A stretch of 64,000 nt of DNA. It comes from Actinospica durhamensis (GTDB taxonomy: Bacteria > Actinomycetota > Actinomycetes > Streptomycetales > Catenulisporaceae). Made by a program: the position numbers and the translations under genes. Below, piece after piece: positions 26,552 through 34,918 of this stretch. The first letter of the stretch is position 1, and each line of letters opens with the position of its first letter. Location of the stretch: positions 52,646-116,645 of the forward strand of contig NZ_JAGSOG010000001.1 in the NCBI RefSeq assembly GCF_018139695.1, written 5' to 3'. The notes under the pieces were generated by a model, which did not search any database, was not told where the DNA came from, and saw only the letters and a list, made by a program, of their open reading frames with translations.

Positions 26552-27355
26552 TCAGCCGTGGTGGCCGCCTCCGGTGTCGATCCCGCCGTGATGGTGGGAT
26601 TCAACGCCGTGATGGTGCGATTCACTGCCGTGATGGTGGGATTCACCGCCGTGATGCCCGCCCCCAGAGTCGTACTGCTGGTCGTAGAGCCCGGATTCGT
26701 ACTCGTGGCGAAGCATCCCGACCAACGCCCAGTTCAGCCGCGTCACCACGTCGGTGGACGCGTTCGCGACCGGTTCGAAGCCCGCCGACGCGAGGTGGAC
26801 GACGGCAGCGGTCTGCTGCTCGCCGAGCCGGGCCAGCCGTCTGCGCAGCGCCCGGCGCCGTAAGCCTCCATACAAGCGCGCGTCGAGGCTGCAGGCATAC
26901 ACCAGGCCGGCCAGCGACCGGTCCTCCTCACTTGCCGGCTCGCCGCGCGCCACTCGGTCGACCCGGGCCTGTATCCCGTCCCGACGCGCCGGATCGATCA
27001 GCGTGATACGCGGAGGTTGCGAAGAACCTCGCCCCGCGCCTATCTGGACGACGTGCTGGTCTTCCAGCCTGGACAAATACCGCATGCCGATCCCGGGCGT
27101 GGTTCCCCGCACCCAGGACGGCACTGTCGGCGCGGTCATCGCGCTGATCTCGGCCAATGTCTCGTCCAAGCGGTCGTTCCCCGTCCCCGAGGCGTCGGTG
27201 ACCTCGATCCGCCCGTCGTCGACCGTGGCCCGGCCCGCCAACACCAGATCGAGCAGCTCACCGGCACGCAGCGCGAACGCCATCCGCTGGGGCGCCCAGA
27301 TGGTGCCGCGACGCGGGTCGATCGCGAGCAGGAGCAGGGCCTCACCGACACCCAT
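26552..27355 (-). CDS. GPP34 (GOLPH3/VPS74-like) family protein with His-rich tail
   Basis: A 267-residue bacterial GPP34 protein. The opening GEALLLLAIDPRRGTIWAPQRMAFALRAGELLDLVLAGR and later LAGLVYACSLDARLY are family features. Eukaryotic GOLPH3 binds phosphoinositides; bacterial members are of unknown function and common in actinomycetes. The last 40 residues are unusual: a 7-residue unit (HHGGESH, HHGSESH, HHGVESH) repeated in tandem, ending GGGHHG, encoded by a 21-base DNA repeat. Such a tail should bind transition metals. Confidence 0.85.
   Translation of the reverse strand: MGVGEALLLLAIDPRRGTIWAPQRMAFALRAGELLDLVLAGRATVDDGRIEVTDASGTGNDRLDETLAEISAMTAPTVPSWVRGTTPGIGMRYLSRLEDQHVVQIGAGRGSSQPPRITLIDPARRDGIQARVDRVARGEPASEEDRSLAGLVYACSLDARLYGGLRRRALRRRLARLGEQQTAAVVHLASAGFEPVANASTDVVTRLNWALVGMLRHEYESGLYDQQYDSGGGHHGGESHHHGSESHHHGVESHHHGGIDTGGGHHG
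26585..26656. repeat. 21-base tandem repeat inside the GPP34 gene
   Basis: Three 21-base units (26585-26605, 26606-26626, 26627-26647) plus a partial fourth, differing at one to three bases, encode the His-rich heptads. The length is in frame, so unit number can vary without breaking the gene. Confidence 0.85.
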
Positions 27356-27400
27356 ACGGCGATGCTAGGCGCGCCTGGACTCCAACGCCACAGAACTCTG

Positions 27401-28060
27401 TCACGGCGCCCCTCGGCCCTCGGCTTCGACCGCGAGCGAGGTGGCGCGGGCGAGGTGACTGACGTACTCGGTGGCGTCCAGCGGGCGGATCCGGTCGAGG
27501 CCGAGTTGGTCCTGGAGCAGCACGAAGGAGATCAGCGCGCCGAAGTACGCGCGTGCGGTGAGGTAGCCGGCGTGCAGGCCGGCATCCGTCCCGGTGCCCC
27601 CGCCGGCCCGGTCCACGTGCTCGGCCAGGCCGGTCGCCGCGCGGTCGATGAAGGCGACGAAGCGGGTGTCGTCCGCGAGGGCGCGGCTGTCGGCGATCAG
27701 GATCGTGAGCAGGTCGAGGTTGGTTCTGGCCCGCTCGATGAACCCGAGGCCCGCGAAGGTCAGCAGTTGTTCGAGCGGGATCGGCGCGTCGCGGGGCACG
27801 GCGGGTGCGGATTCGAAGACGGCCACGGCTTCGTCGACGAGGGCCTCGAGGATCTCCTGCTTGTTGGCGAAGTAGCGGTAGAGCAGGGCGTCGTTGATGT
27901 CCGCCGCCGCGGCCAGGTCCCGGGTGGTGGTGCCGTGGAAGCCGCGCTCGGCGAACAGGCCGCGAGCCGCGGCGAGGATCTCGCCGCGCCGCTCGGCCGC
28001 CGACCGGCGGGTCCTGCGGGTGGCCCGGGCCACGCTCTCGCCGCCGTCGCCGTCGCTCAT
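27401..28060 (-). CDS. TetR family transcriptional regulator
   Basis: A 219-residue regulator: an N-terminal helix-turn-helix (RRGEILAAARGLFAERGFHG, TTTRDLAAAADINDALLYRY, FANKQEILEALV) and a helical ligand domain ending in a long amphipathic pair. The ATG at 28060 is taken; 28075 is possible. It follows the small membrane-protein gene on the same strand, so the two form an operon, and a palindrome precedes that operon. The likely target is its own operon; the ligand is unknown. Confidence 0.88.
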   Translation of the reverse strand: MSDGDGGESVARATRRTRRSAAERRGEILAAARGLFAERGFHGTTTRDLAAAADINDALLYRYFANKQEILEALVDEAVAVFESAPAVPRDAPIPLEQLLTFAGLGFIERARTNLDLLTILIADSRALADDTRFVAFIDRAATGLAEHVDRAGGGTGTDAGLHAGYLTARAYFGALISFVLLQDQLGLDRIRPLDATEYVSHLARATSLAVEAEGRGAP

Positions 28061-28081
28061 CGTCGCAGCTCCCATCCGTTC

Positions 28082-28435
28082 TCAGCGGGCCCGGCCGCGG
28101 ATCACGGCGAGCAGCCAGAGCCCGGTGGCCGCGTTCAGCGAGCCTAGCGGGATCCAGTCCAGCGGCGAGTGCGGACCGATCGGCGAGTGCGGGTGGGTCA
28201 GGGCCCAGACGATGAGCACGACGGTCAGGGCCTTGGTCAGCGAGGCGAGCACGATGAGGATGACCGGTCCCCGGCGCGGCGCGAGGGCCCCGGCGACGAT
28301 CACGGCGAGCCAGACGGCGGCGAGTGGGACGAGCAGGGCGGCGGGCCACTGCCGCAGCGAGGTGGCGAACACCCCGACGCTGGCGGCGAAGGCCAGCGCG
28401 CAGGGGATGCGGCGCGGGCCGGGGACGGTGGTCAT
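28082..28435 (-). CDS. Four-TM membrane protein in an operon with TetR
   Basis: A 117-residue protein with about four hydrophobic helices (residues 12-30, 31-51, 57-79 and 96-113), basic loops and no recognisable family. It is the first gene of a two-gene operon with the TetR regulator, which begins within about 20 bases of its stop. No Shine-Dalgarno precedes the ATG at 28435, so the mRNA may be leaderless. Confidence 0.7.
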   Translation of the reverse strand: MTTVPGPRRIPCALAFAASVGVFATSLRQWPAALLVPLAAVWLAVIVAGALAPRRGPVILIVLASLTKALTVVLIVWALTHPHSPIGPHSPLDWIPLGSLNAATGLWLLAVIRGRAR

Positions 28436-28444
28436 AGAAAGATA

Positions 28445-28460
28445 GTAGGCGCATGCCTAC
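28445..28460. promoter_or_regulatory. Palindromic operator before the TetR operon
   Basis: GTAGGCGCATGCCTAC: perfect 6-base arms around GCAT, ten bases upstream of the first gene. Placement fits an autorepressor site for the TetR protein. Confidence 0.55.
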
Positions 28461-28550
28461 TTCAGCGCAACGGCAGCCGCGGCGGGCTGGTCCGGACTGG
28501 TCCGAGCTGACCAGCCCAGAGCAGCCCAGAGCAGCCTCAATCAGCCCTGG

Positions 28551-29465
28551 TCAGGCCGCGGGCCGACAGGTCAGCGGGCGGTAGAGGTCGGGGCGCCTGG
28601 CCCTCATCCACCAGCGCCCGACCGAGCCGGAGACCAGATCCAGGTCCAGGTCGGCGGCGACCAGGTCGTCCTCGATGGCCCGGCTCTCGGCGAGGATCCG
28701 GCCGTAGGGGTCGACGATCATGGCGTTTCCGGTGCGGACCTCGTCGTGGTCGCGGCCGACGCCGTTGCTGAACACGATGAACATGCCGTTGTCGTGGGCC
28801 CGCGACGGCAGGCAGTGCAGCGGCCAGGCGCGTCCACTCCGGCCGGCGAACGCGGCCTCGAGCGCGCCGGGGTCGGCCGCGCGGTTCTCCCACAGCGACA
28901 ACGGGATCGGGTCCTCGCCGAAGGGGATCATCGAGTGCGTGCCGCCGGTCTGGTGCGGCGCGAGCAGGATCTGCGCGCCGAGCACGGCGGTGGCCCGCAC
29001 GTTCTCCACGATGTTGTTGTCAAGGCAGATCAGCACCCCGACCCGGACGTCCCACGGCGTGTCGAAGACCGTGTAGCTTCCGCCGTCGGAGATCCCCGGG
29101 TACCCCGAGGCGTGCAGCTTGCGGTGGATGTGGACCGCGCCGTCCGGCAGGCAGACCGCGTACGCGTTGAACAGCCAGGCATCGCGTTCGGTGAGCAGCC
29201 CGACGCCGATGCCGACCCCGAGGCGCCGTGCCAGTGCACTGACCCGGGCGACCGACGGGCCGTCATCGGGCTCTGCGACTTCCCGCAAGGCCTCGGCGGT
29301 GCTGGTGGCCAGGTGCCTGTTGCCGACCAGGCACAGCTCGGGGAAGGCCACGATCTGGGCACCGCCGTCGGCCGCGGTGCGGGTGAAGTGCTCGACGCGG
29401 GCCAGGTTGTACTCCTTGTCCTTGGGACGGGACTGGAACTGGACTGTCGCGACTCGGATCGTCAT
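28551..29465 (-). CDS. Carbon-nitrogen hydrolase (nitrilase superfamily)
   Basis: A 304-residue nitrilase-superfamily enzyme hydrolysing an amide or carbamoyl bond. The Glu-Lys-Cys triad is visible: E43 in AFPELCLVG, Lys in HRKLHASGYPG and Cys in LICLDNNIVENVR, the last in place of the usual CYDxxFPE. Then LLAPHQTGGTHS and IVDPYGRILAE. Substrate unknown; closest in feel to N-carbamoyl-D-amino-acid hydrolase or beta-ureidopropionase-like members. The ATG at 29465 is preferred over 29474. Divergent from a LysR gene with only 70 bases between, which suggests LysR control. Confidence 0.88.
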   Translation of the reverse strand: MTIRVATVQFQSRPKDKEYNLARVEHFTRTAADGGAQIVAFPELCLVGNRHLATSTAEALREVAEPDDGPSVARVSALARRLGVGIGVGLLTERDAWLFNAYAVCLPDGAVHIHRKLHASGYPGISDGGSYTVFDTPWDVRVGVLICLDNNIVENVRATAVLGAQILLAPHQTGGTHSMIPFGEDPIPLSLWENRAADPGALEAAFAGRSGRAWPLHCLPSRAHDNGMFIVFSNGVGRDHDEVRTGNAMIVDPYGRILAESRAIEDDLVAADLDLDLVSGSVGRWWMRARRPDLYRPLTCRPAA

Positions 29466-29535
29466 GAGTCCCATCGAACCGGCCCGGCTTACATGCGTCT
29501 AATGAATGTTCGAGGGCGATCGATAAGCTTGTGGA

Positions 29536-30414
29536 ATGGAAGACCGGCTGTTGAGGGCGTTCGTCGCGGTGGCGGATCACGGCACGTACGGCGCCGCGGC
29601 CCGCGCGCTGGCCGTGACCCAGCCCGCGCTCACCAAGCAGATCCAGGCACTCGAGGCCCGCGTCGGCGGCACGCTGCTGCGGCGCGGGCGGCAGGGCGCC
29701 GAACCCACGGCGCTCGGCCGGGCCCTGCTGCCCGACGCCCGCGACGCCGTCGAGCGGTTGGACGCCTTCGCACTGCGGGCCCGTCGCCTTTCCGCGGGCG
29801 GAGCTGGCACGCTCGCCGTCGGCTTCGGCCTGTCGACGATCGACATCGCGCCGCGCACCGTGGCCGAGTTCCGGCGACGACGCCCCGGAATCCGGGTGGC
29901 GCTCGACGACCTGTCCTCGGCGGTCCAGTTCGAACGCCTGCGGCGCGGAGAACTGGACGCCGGTTTCGTCCGCCTCCCGGTCGACGCGGGCGTGCCGGCC
30001 GTCGAACTCGGCGGCGACGAACTGGTCCTGGCGGTCCCCGAGGGCGTCGATCCGGAACCCGGCGCCGAGGCTCTGATCAGCGAGCTGGGGCTGGTCTGTC
30101 TGACCCGTTCCGGGAGCCCCGGGTTCGTCGGTCTGACCGACCGTTACCTCGCGGCCGCCGACCTGCGTCCCCGGATCCTCCAACGTGCCAACGACGTCCA
30201 GACCGTGCTGGCCCTGGTGGCTGCGGGCATCGGCGGTGCACTGGTGTCCGCCCGCGCCGGCGCCATCGCACCGGGGCTGCGTCTGATCCCGGTCGACCAT
30301 CCCGCGGCGCGCTGGCGAATCGGCCTGGCGTGGCAGCCACGCGAACCGTCGCCGGCGCTGGCCGCGTTCGTCGAGGCCGCCAAGGACGTCGCGGAGCGCT
30401 CGAAGCCGAGGTAG
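29536..30414 (+). CDS. LysR family transcriptional regulator
   Basis: A 292-residue LysR protein: winged helix at residues 1-60 (LLRAFVAVADHGTYGAAARA, LAVTQPALTKQIQALEARVG), the linker helix and a two-lobed effector domain. Divergent from the nitrilase-type gene, the classical arrangement in which LysR activates its neighbour in response to the substrate. The intergenic region of 70 bases must contain both promoters; no clear T-N11-A motif could be singled out. Confidence 0.92.
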   Translation: MEDRLLRAFVAVADHGTYGAAARALAVTQPALTKQIQALEARVGGTLLRRGRQGAEPTALGRALLPDARDAVERLDAFALRARRLSAGGAGTLAVGFGLSTIDIAPRTVAEFRRRRPGIRVALDDLSSAVQFERLRRGELDAGFVRLPVDAGVPAVELGGDELVLAVPEGVDPEPGAEALISELGLVCLTRSGSPGFVGLTDRYLAAADLRPRILQRANDVQTVLALVAAGIGGALVSARAGAIAPGLRLIPVDHPAARWRIGLAWQPREPSPALAAFVEAAKDVAERSKPR

Positions 30415-30426
30415 ACCGCCGGGCGT

Positions 30427-31926
30427 CTAAGCGTTCTGCCGCGCCGACGGACGGGCACCGGGGAGCCAGAGCGAGAGCAGCACGGCGACGCCGGAGAAAC
30501 CGACGGACCACCAGAACGCCTGATGGAACGCGTCCACAGGTGCGGTCGGGTGGGTGACGAGGGCGCCTTCGAGGATCACGGCAAGGACGGCGGTGCCGAA
30601 CGAGCCGCCGAGTTGCTGGGCGGTGCGGGTGACCACGCTGGAGTGCGGGATCTGCTGCTTGTCCAGGCCGATGTAGCCGGCCACCATCACCGGCATCGTC
30701 ACGGCCCCGAGGCCGAAGCCGCGCAGGACCAGCCAGCCGGCCAACTGCCACTCGCTCGTGTGCGGCCCGGCCAGGGCGAACGGCACGGTCGCGGCGGCGA
30801 CGAGGACGAAGCCGAGCACGGCGATCAGGCGCGCGCCGACGCGGTCGATGTTGCTGCCGGCGACACTGCGGGACAGGACGGCGCCGACCCCCTGCGGGAT
30901 GAGCGTGGCTCCGGCGGTGAGCGCGGAGTCCCCCCGTATGTCCTGGTAGTACAGCGGCAGCAGGAGCATCGCGCCGTAGAGGGCGAACCCGGAGAAGAAC
31001 AGCACCGCGCTGGAGGAGGCGACCGATCTCTTGGCGAGCAGCCGGATCTCGACGAGGGGATGGCCGGCGCGCAACGCGTAGCCGGTGAAGGCCGCGAGCA
31101 GCGCGACGCCGATCGCGAGTGGGATCACGACGTTCGGGTGGGCGAATCCGGCGGCGGTGCCCGCGTCGGCGAGGCCGAGCAGGGTGGCGCAGGTGCCGGG
31201 CGCGAGCAGCAGGAGTCCGGGCACGTCGAGCTTCGGCCTGCCGGCGGCGGCGTCCGGGCGGGCCGGGGCTTCGAGCTTCAGGTGGCGCCAGGCGAGCACG
31301 ATGCCGACGACGCAGAACGGCACGTTCACCCAGAACATGAAGCGCCAGCTCAGGTGGGTCAGGATGGCGCCGCCGACCACCGGACCGAGGATCGGACCGA
31401 GCAGTGCCGGGAGCGCGACGTAGGTGACGAGCCGCCCGAGCGCCTTGCCGCCCGCAGCCTGGAAGATGAGCGTGCTCAGCAGCGGGAGCATGAGGCCGCC
31501 GCCGAGGCCCTGTACGACGCGCCAGCCGATGAGCGAGCCGACGTTCCAGGCGAGGCTGGCCCCGATCGAGCCGGCCAGGAAGACGGCGAGGGAGAAGATC
31601 CACAGCCGCTTGCCGCCGAACCGCTGCAGGCCCCAGGTGCTGAGCGGCACCGCGATGCCGAGCGCCAGCAGGTAGCCGGTGGTCACCCACTGGATCGTGG
31701 TGACCGAGGTGTGCAGCCGCAGCGCGAGGGTGTGCAGCGCGACGCTGACGATCGTGGTGTCGAAGATGACGGCCATCGCGCCGACGATGAGGATCAGGGC
31801 CGTCTTGACCACGGCCGGATCCAGCTTCTCCGCGGCGGGCTTCGTGGGCTTCGCCGCGCTCGCCGCGCTCGCCGGGCCTGCCGCGCCGGCCGGGTTCGCC
31901 GCCGGGCTCGTGGGTGTCGCTGCCAT
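30427..31926 (-). CDS. MFS drug exporter, DHA2 (14-TM) type
   Basis: A 499-residue major facilitator of the EmrB/QacA type. Residues 1-35 are a low-complexity Ala/Pro/Lys N-terminus; about 14 hydrophobic segments follow, with motif A-like and motif C-like regions (DTTIVSVALHTLALRLHTSV, LALGIAVPLSTWGLQRFGGK, RVVQGLGGGLMLPLLSTLIF). It would export drugs by proton antiport. The ATG at 31926 follows GGGGG. Divergent from a TetR gene with paired inverted repeats between, the normal design of a repressed efflux pump. Confidence 0.92.
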   Translation of the reverse strand: MAATPTSPAANPAGAAGPASAASAAKPTKPAAEKLDPAVVKTALILIVGAMAVIFDTTIVSVALHTLALRLHTSVTTIQWVTTGYLLALGIAVPLSTWGLQRFGGKRLWIFSLAVFLAGSIGASLAWNVGSLIGWRVVQGLGGGLMLPLLSTLIFQAAGGKALGRLVTYVALPALLGPILGPVVGGAILTHLSWRFMFWVNVPFCVVGIVLAWRHLKLEAPARPDAAAGRPKLDVPGLLLLAPGTCATLLGLADAGTAAGFAHPNVVIPLAIGVALLAAFTGYALRAGHPLVEIRLLAKRSVASSSAVLFFSGFALYGAMLLLPLYYQDIRGDSALTAGATLIPQGVGAVLSRSVAGSNIDRVGARLIAVLGFVLVAAATVPFALAGPHTSEWQLAGWLVLRGFGLGAVTMPVMVAGYIGLDKQQIPHSSVVTRTAQQLGGSFGTAVLAVILEGALVTHPTAPVDAFHQAFWWSVGFSGVAVLLSLWLPGARPSARQNA

Positions 31927-31940
31927 GCCACCGTCCCCCA

Positions 31941-32005
31941 ATAAGAGATGAATCCTTCTCTTACGAGGCTAGGGCGGAGAGATAAGGAATGCAAGCATCT
32001 CTTAT
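31941..32005. promoter_or_regulatory. Paired operator half-sites between MFS and TetR genes
   Basis: ATAAGAGATG at 31941-31950 and its exact reverse complement CATCTCTTAT at 31996-32005 flank a second imperfect inner pair (AATCCTTCTCTTA near 31951 and GAGATAAGGAAT near 31979). This is the only AT-rich tract nearby and covers both divergent promoters. Confidence 0.65.
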
Positions 32006-32027
32006 TTCGCGCCGCTATCCTGCTGCC

Positions 32028-32630
32028 ATGGCTCAGCAGGCACACGTCCGGCAGCGGCGGCGCGGGGAAGAACTGGAGGCAGCGCTGCTCGAGGCCGCGT
32101 GGCAGGAACTGGTCGAGGTCGGCTTCGCCCGGCTGACCATGGAGTCGGTCGCGGCCCGCGCGAAGACCGGGGTGGCCGTGCTCTACCGGCGCTGGCCCAA
32201 CAAGAACGACCTGGTCCTGGCCGCCATCCGGTACTACGGGGAGACGCGCCCGGTCGAGATCCCGGACACCGGCAGCCTGCGCGGCGACATGATCGCGCTG
32301 CTCGGCAACGCCACCAACGCGCGGATCGGCTTCGTCACCATCATCGGCGCCGCGTTCTCCGGCCTGCTGGCCGACACCGATCTGACCCCGGGCCAGGTAC
32401 GCGAGCAGATCCTGGCCGACCGCCCGCTCTGGACGGACCAGATCTTCGCCCGCGCGCACGAACGCGGCGAGATCGACCTCGAGCGCATCCCGCCGGTCAT
32501 CCTGACCATGCCGTTCGACCTGATGCGCCACGACATGCTGATGACCTACCAGTCGATCCCGGCGGAACGGGTCCTGGCGATCGTGGACGAGCTGTTCATG
32601 CCCCTCGTCGCGGCCCACCGCCCGAAGTAG
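32028..32630 (+). CDS. TetR family repressor of the adjacent MFS exporter
   Basis: A 200-residue TetR protein: helix-turn-helix in residues 15-60 (LEAALLEAAWQELVEVGFAR, LTMESVAARAKTGVAVLYRR, WPNKNDLVLAAI), then a C-terminal ligand domain with GQVREQIL and LERIPPVILTMPFDLMRHDMLMT. The ATG at 32028 is used; the frame extends to 31989 but those codons overlap the operator. It is divergent from the exporter, so it is expected to repress both genes until a drug binds. Confidence 0.92.
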   Translation: MAQQAHVRQRRRGEELEAALLEAAWQELVEVGFARLTMESVAARAKTGVAVLYRRWPNKNDLVLAAIRYYGETRPVEIPDTGSLRGDMIALLGNATNARIGFVTIIGAAFSGLLADTDLTPGQVREQILADRPLWTDQIFARAHERGEIDLERIPPVILTMPFDLMRHDMLMTYQSIPAERVLAIVDELFMPLVAAHRPK

Positions 32631-32663
32631 CGCCGAACCGCGGATCCGCTCAGCGGCATCCGC

Positions 32664-33053
32664 TCAGGGGCAGCGGTCCGCGAGAACGCAGAACTCGTTG
32701 TCCTCGGGGTCGACCAGCACGACCCAGCTCACGTCCTCGCCCTGTCCCACATCCGCGTGCCGCGCCCCGAGTCCGAGCAGCCTGTTGACCTCTTCGTCCT
32801 GTGACAAGTCGGTCGGATTGACGTCGATGTGCAGCCTGTTCTTGACGGTCTTGCCTTCCGGCACCCGCACGAACGTCAGCGTCGGGGGCACCGGGCCCAG
32901 GCGCTTCTTGCCCTCGGGCACCAGCGGCGAGCCGATGATGGTGAGTTCGTGGTCTTCGTCCTGCACCTCGTAGCCGAGCACCGCGCACCAGAACCCGGCC
33001 AGGCCGCGGGGGTCGGCGCAGTCGATCGCGAGCTCTGTGAACTTACTGGTCAT
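32664..33053 (-). CDS. VOC (glyoxalase-like) family protein
   Basis: A 129-residue single-domain vicinal-oxygen-chelate protein: FTELAIDCADPRGLAGFWCA, VLGYEV, then KNRLHIDVNP and WVVLVDPEDNEFCVL, two beta-alpha-beta-beta-beta modules. Members of this glyoxalase_6-like branch are of unknown substrate. The ATG at 33053 has GGGAGG upstream. The same open frame continues upstream into the ABC genes, but that part is a shadow. It lies 60 bases after the siderophore ATPase gene on the same strand and may be co-transcribed. Confidence 0.87.
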   Translation of the reverse strand: MTSKFTELAIDCADPRGLAGFWCAVLGYEVQDEDHELTIIGSPLVPEGKKRLGPVPPTLTFVRVPEGKTVKNRLHIDVNPTDLSQDEEVNRLLGLGARHADVGQGEDVSWVVLVDPEDNEFCVLADRCP

Positions 33054-33112
33054 GATGCCGGAGCCTCCCGAGATCGCAGTGTTCCACCAGGCAGTGTCGC
33101 ACCCGCCGGGGA

Positions 33113-33919
33113 TCAGCGGTGGACGCGCGGGATGACGAGCGGCGTGCCGCTTTCGGGGTCTTCGATGATCCGGGCGGGCAGATCGAAGGCCTGCTGGACC
33201 AGGTCGGCGGTCAAGGTGGTGGCGGGCGGGCCGGCGGCGAGGATCGCGCCGTCGCGCATGGCGATGAGGTGGGTGGCGTAGCGGGCGGCCTGATTCAGGT
33301 CGTGTAGGACGGCGACGACGGTGCGCCCGTCCCGGTGCAGGCGGGCACACAGGTCGAGGACGTCCATCTGGTGGGCAAGATCGAGGTACGTGGTGGGCTC
33401 GTCGAGCAGCAGCAGTTCCGTGTCCTGGGCCAGGGCCATCGCGATCCAGGCGCGTTGGCGCTGACCGCCGGAGAGCTCGGCCATGGGGCGGGCGGCGAGG
33501 TCGCCGATGCCGGTCTGCTCGAGACAGCGTTCGACGACGCGGCGGTCCTCGGGCGATTCGCGGCGCAGCGGGCCCTGGTGCGGATATCGGCCGCGGGCCA
33601 CGAGTTCGGCGACGGTGATGCCGTCCGGGGTGATCGGGGCCTGGGGCAGCAGGCCGACGGTCCGCGCGACGTGGCGGCTGGGCAGGCCTGCGATCGGGGT
33701 GCCGTCGAGGAAGACCTCGCCGCCGCTCGGTTTCAGGACGCGGGCCAGCGCGCGCAGGACGGTGGATTTGCCGCAGCCGTTGGGGCCGATCAGGACGGTG
33801 AAGGATCCGTCCGGGATCTCCAGGTCGAGTTCGCGCACGACGGTGCGGTGCGTGTAGGAGATGGTCAGGCGGCGGGCGGCGAGTCGGCTCGCGGGGCCGC
33901 TGGCGTGGTTCGGCTGCAT
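33113..33919 (-). CDS. Iron-siderophore ABC transporter ATP-binding protein
   Basis: A 268-residue FepC-type ATPase: Walker A GPNGCGKST near residue 45, Q-loop region VGLLPQAPITPDGITV, signature LSGGQRQRAWIAMALAQ, Walker B LLLLDEPTTYLD and the switch His in VLHDLNQAARYATH. It powers ferric-siderophore import through the two permeases upstream. It starts six bases after the permease stop, the third gene in the operon transcribed from the iron box. Confidence 0.95.
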   Translation of the reverse strand: MQPNHASGPASRLAARRLTISYTHRTVVRELDLEIPDGSFTVLIGPNGCGKSTVLRALARVLKPSGGEVFLDGTPIAGLPSRHVARTVGLLPQAPITPDGITVAELVARGRYPHQGPLRRESPEDRRVVERCLEQTGIGDLAARPMAELSGGQRQRAWIAMALAQDTELLLLDEPTTYLDLAHQMDVLDLCARLHRDGRTVVAVLHDLNQAARYATHLIAMRDGAILAAGPPATTLTADLVQQAFDLPARIIEDPESGTPLVIPRVHR

Positions 33920-33925
33920 GCGGGC

Positions 33926-34918
33926 TTATATCCGTCCGGTTCTGCGCTGCTGGGCGAGGAGGAAGGCGAGGTAGCCGCCGCCGAGCAGGCCGGTGACGGC
34001 GCCGACGGGCAGTTCGCGGTCGGGGATCGCGTACCGGGCCAGCCAGTCGGCGGCGACCAGGAGTACGGCGCCGACCAGGGCCGAGGGCACCAGGTTCGGG
34101 CCGCTCGCGCGGGTGAGCCTGCGGGCGACGTGCGGGGCGCAGAGGGCGACGAAGGCCACCGGGCCGGTCTGCGAGGCGGCCGTCGCGGCGAGCACCACCG
34201 CTGCGGCGAGAGCGCTCAGCCGCAGCAGTTCCGTCCGCAGTCCGAGGCCGACGGCCAGGTCCTCGCCCATTTCGAAGATGCGCAGGGCGCGCGAGGCCAG
34301 GATGAGCGGCGGCATCAGGATCGCGGCGGCCGCCGCGAGCAGGACCACCCCGCTCCAGGTGCTGCCGTCCAGGCTTCCGGTGATCCACAGCGCGGCTTGG
34401 GCGGCGTCGCTGATGTTGGCCCGGGTGATCAGGTAGTCGTTGACGCCGCCGAGCATCGCGGCGACGCCGATTCCGACCAGGACCAGCCGGGGTCCGCCGG
34501 TCACGCCGCCGCGTCGGGCGATGAGGTAGACGAGCGCGGCGCTGGCCACCGCGCCGATCCAGGCGGATCCGGCGACGACGAGGGTGGCGCCGCCGAGCAC
34601 CGTGACACCGACGAGCGCGCCGGTCGCGGCGCCCTGGGTGAAGCCGAGGACGTCGGGGCTGCCGAGCGGATTGCGGGTCAGGGACTGGAAGACCGCACCG
34701 GACAGGGCGAGCGAGGCGCCGGCCAACAGGGCGATCAGGACCCGGGGCAGCAGGAGTTGTTCGAACACGAAGACGTCGGCCGAGGTCATCGAGGTGAACA
34801 GGCTGCCCGGTTCGAGCGAGGCGAGCGCGATGCCGAGGGCGAGTACGACGCAGCCGACGCCGACGAGGACGGGGCGGCGGCGGGAGGCGGTGACACCGGC
34901 GGTCACGAGGCGACTCAT
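33926..34918 (-). CDS. Iron-siderophore ABC transporter permease (second)
   Basis: A 330-residue FecCD-type permease of about ten hydrophobic helices. Characteristic runs: LPRVLIALLAGASLALSGAV, FQSLTRNPLGSPDVLGFTQGA, LVLVGIGVAAMLGGVNDYLI, WITGSLDGSTW and SQTGPVAFVALCAPHVARRLT. The ATG at 34918 overlaps the stop of the first permease by four bases (ATGA). It forms a heterodimeric pore with that protein. Confidence 0.94.
   Translation of the reverse strand: MSRLVTAGVTASRRRPVLVGVGCVVLALGIALASLEPGSLFTSMTSADVFVFEQLLLPRVLIALLAGASLALSGAVFQSLTRNPLGSPDVLGFTQGAATGALVGVTVLGGATLVVAGSAWIGAVASAALVYLIARRGGVTGGPRLVLVGIGVAAMLGGVNDYLITRANISDAAQAALWITGSLDGSTWSGVVLLAAAAAILMPPLILASRALRIFEMGEDLAVGLGLRTELLRLSALAAAVVLAATAASQTGPVAFVALCAPHVARRLTRASGPNLVPSALVGAVLLVAADWLARYAIPDRELPVGAVTGLLGGGYLAFLLAQQRRTGRI

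Noticed and set aside
32664..34388. 574-residue fusion of VOC protein with the ABC transporter region
   Set aside because: The upstream part is the out-of-frame shadow of the ATPase and permease genes; the real VOC gene starts at 33053 with its own RBS.
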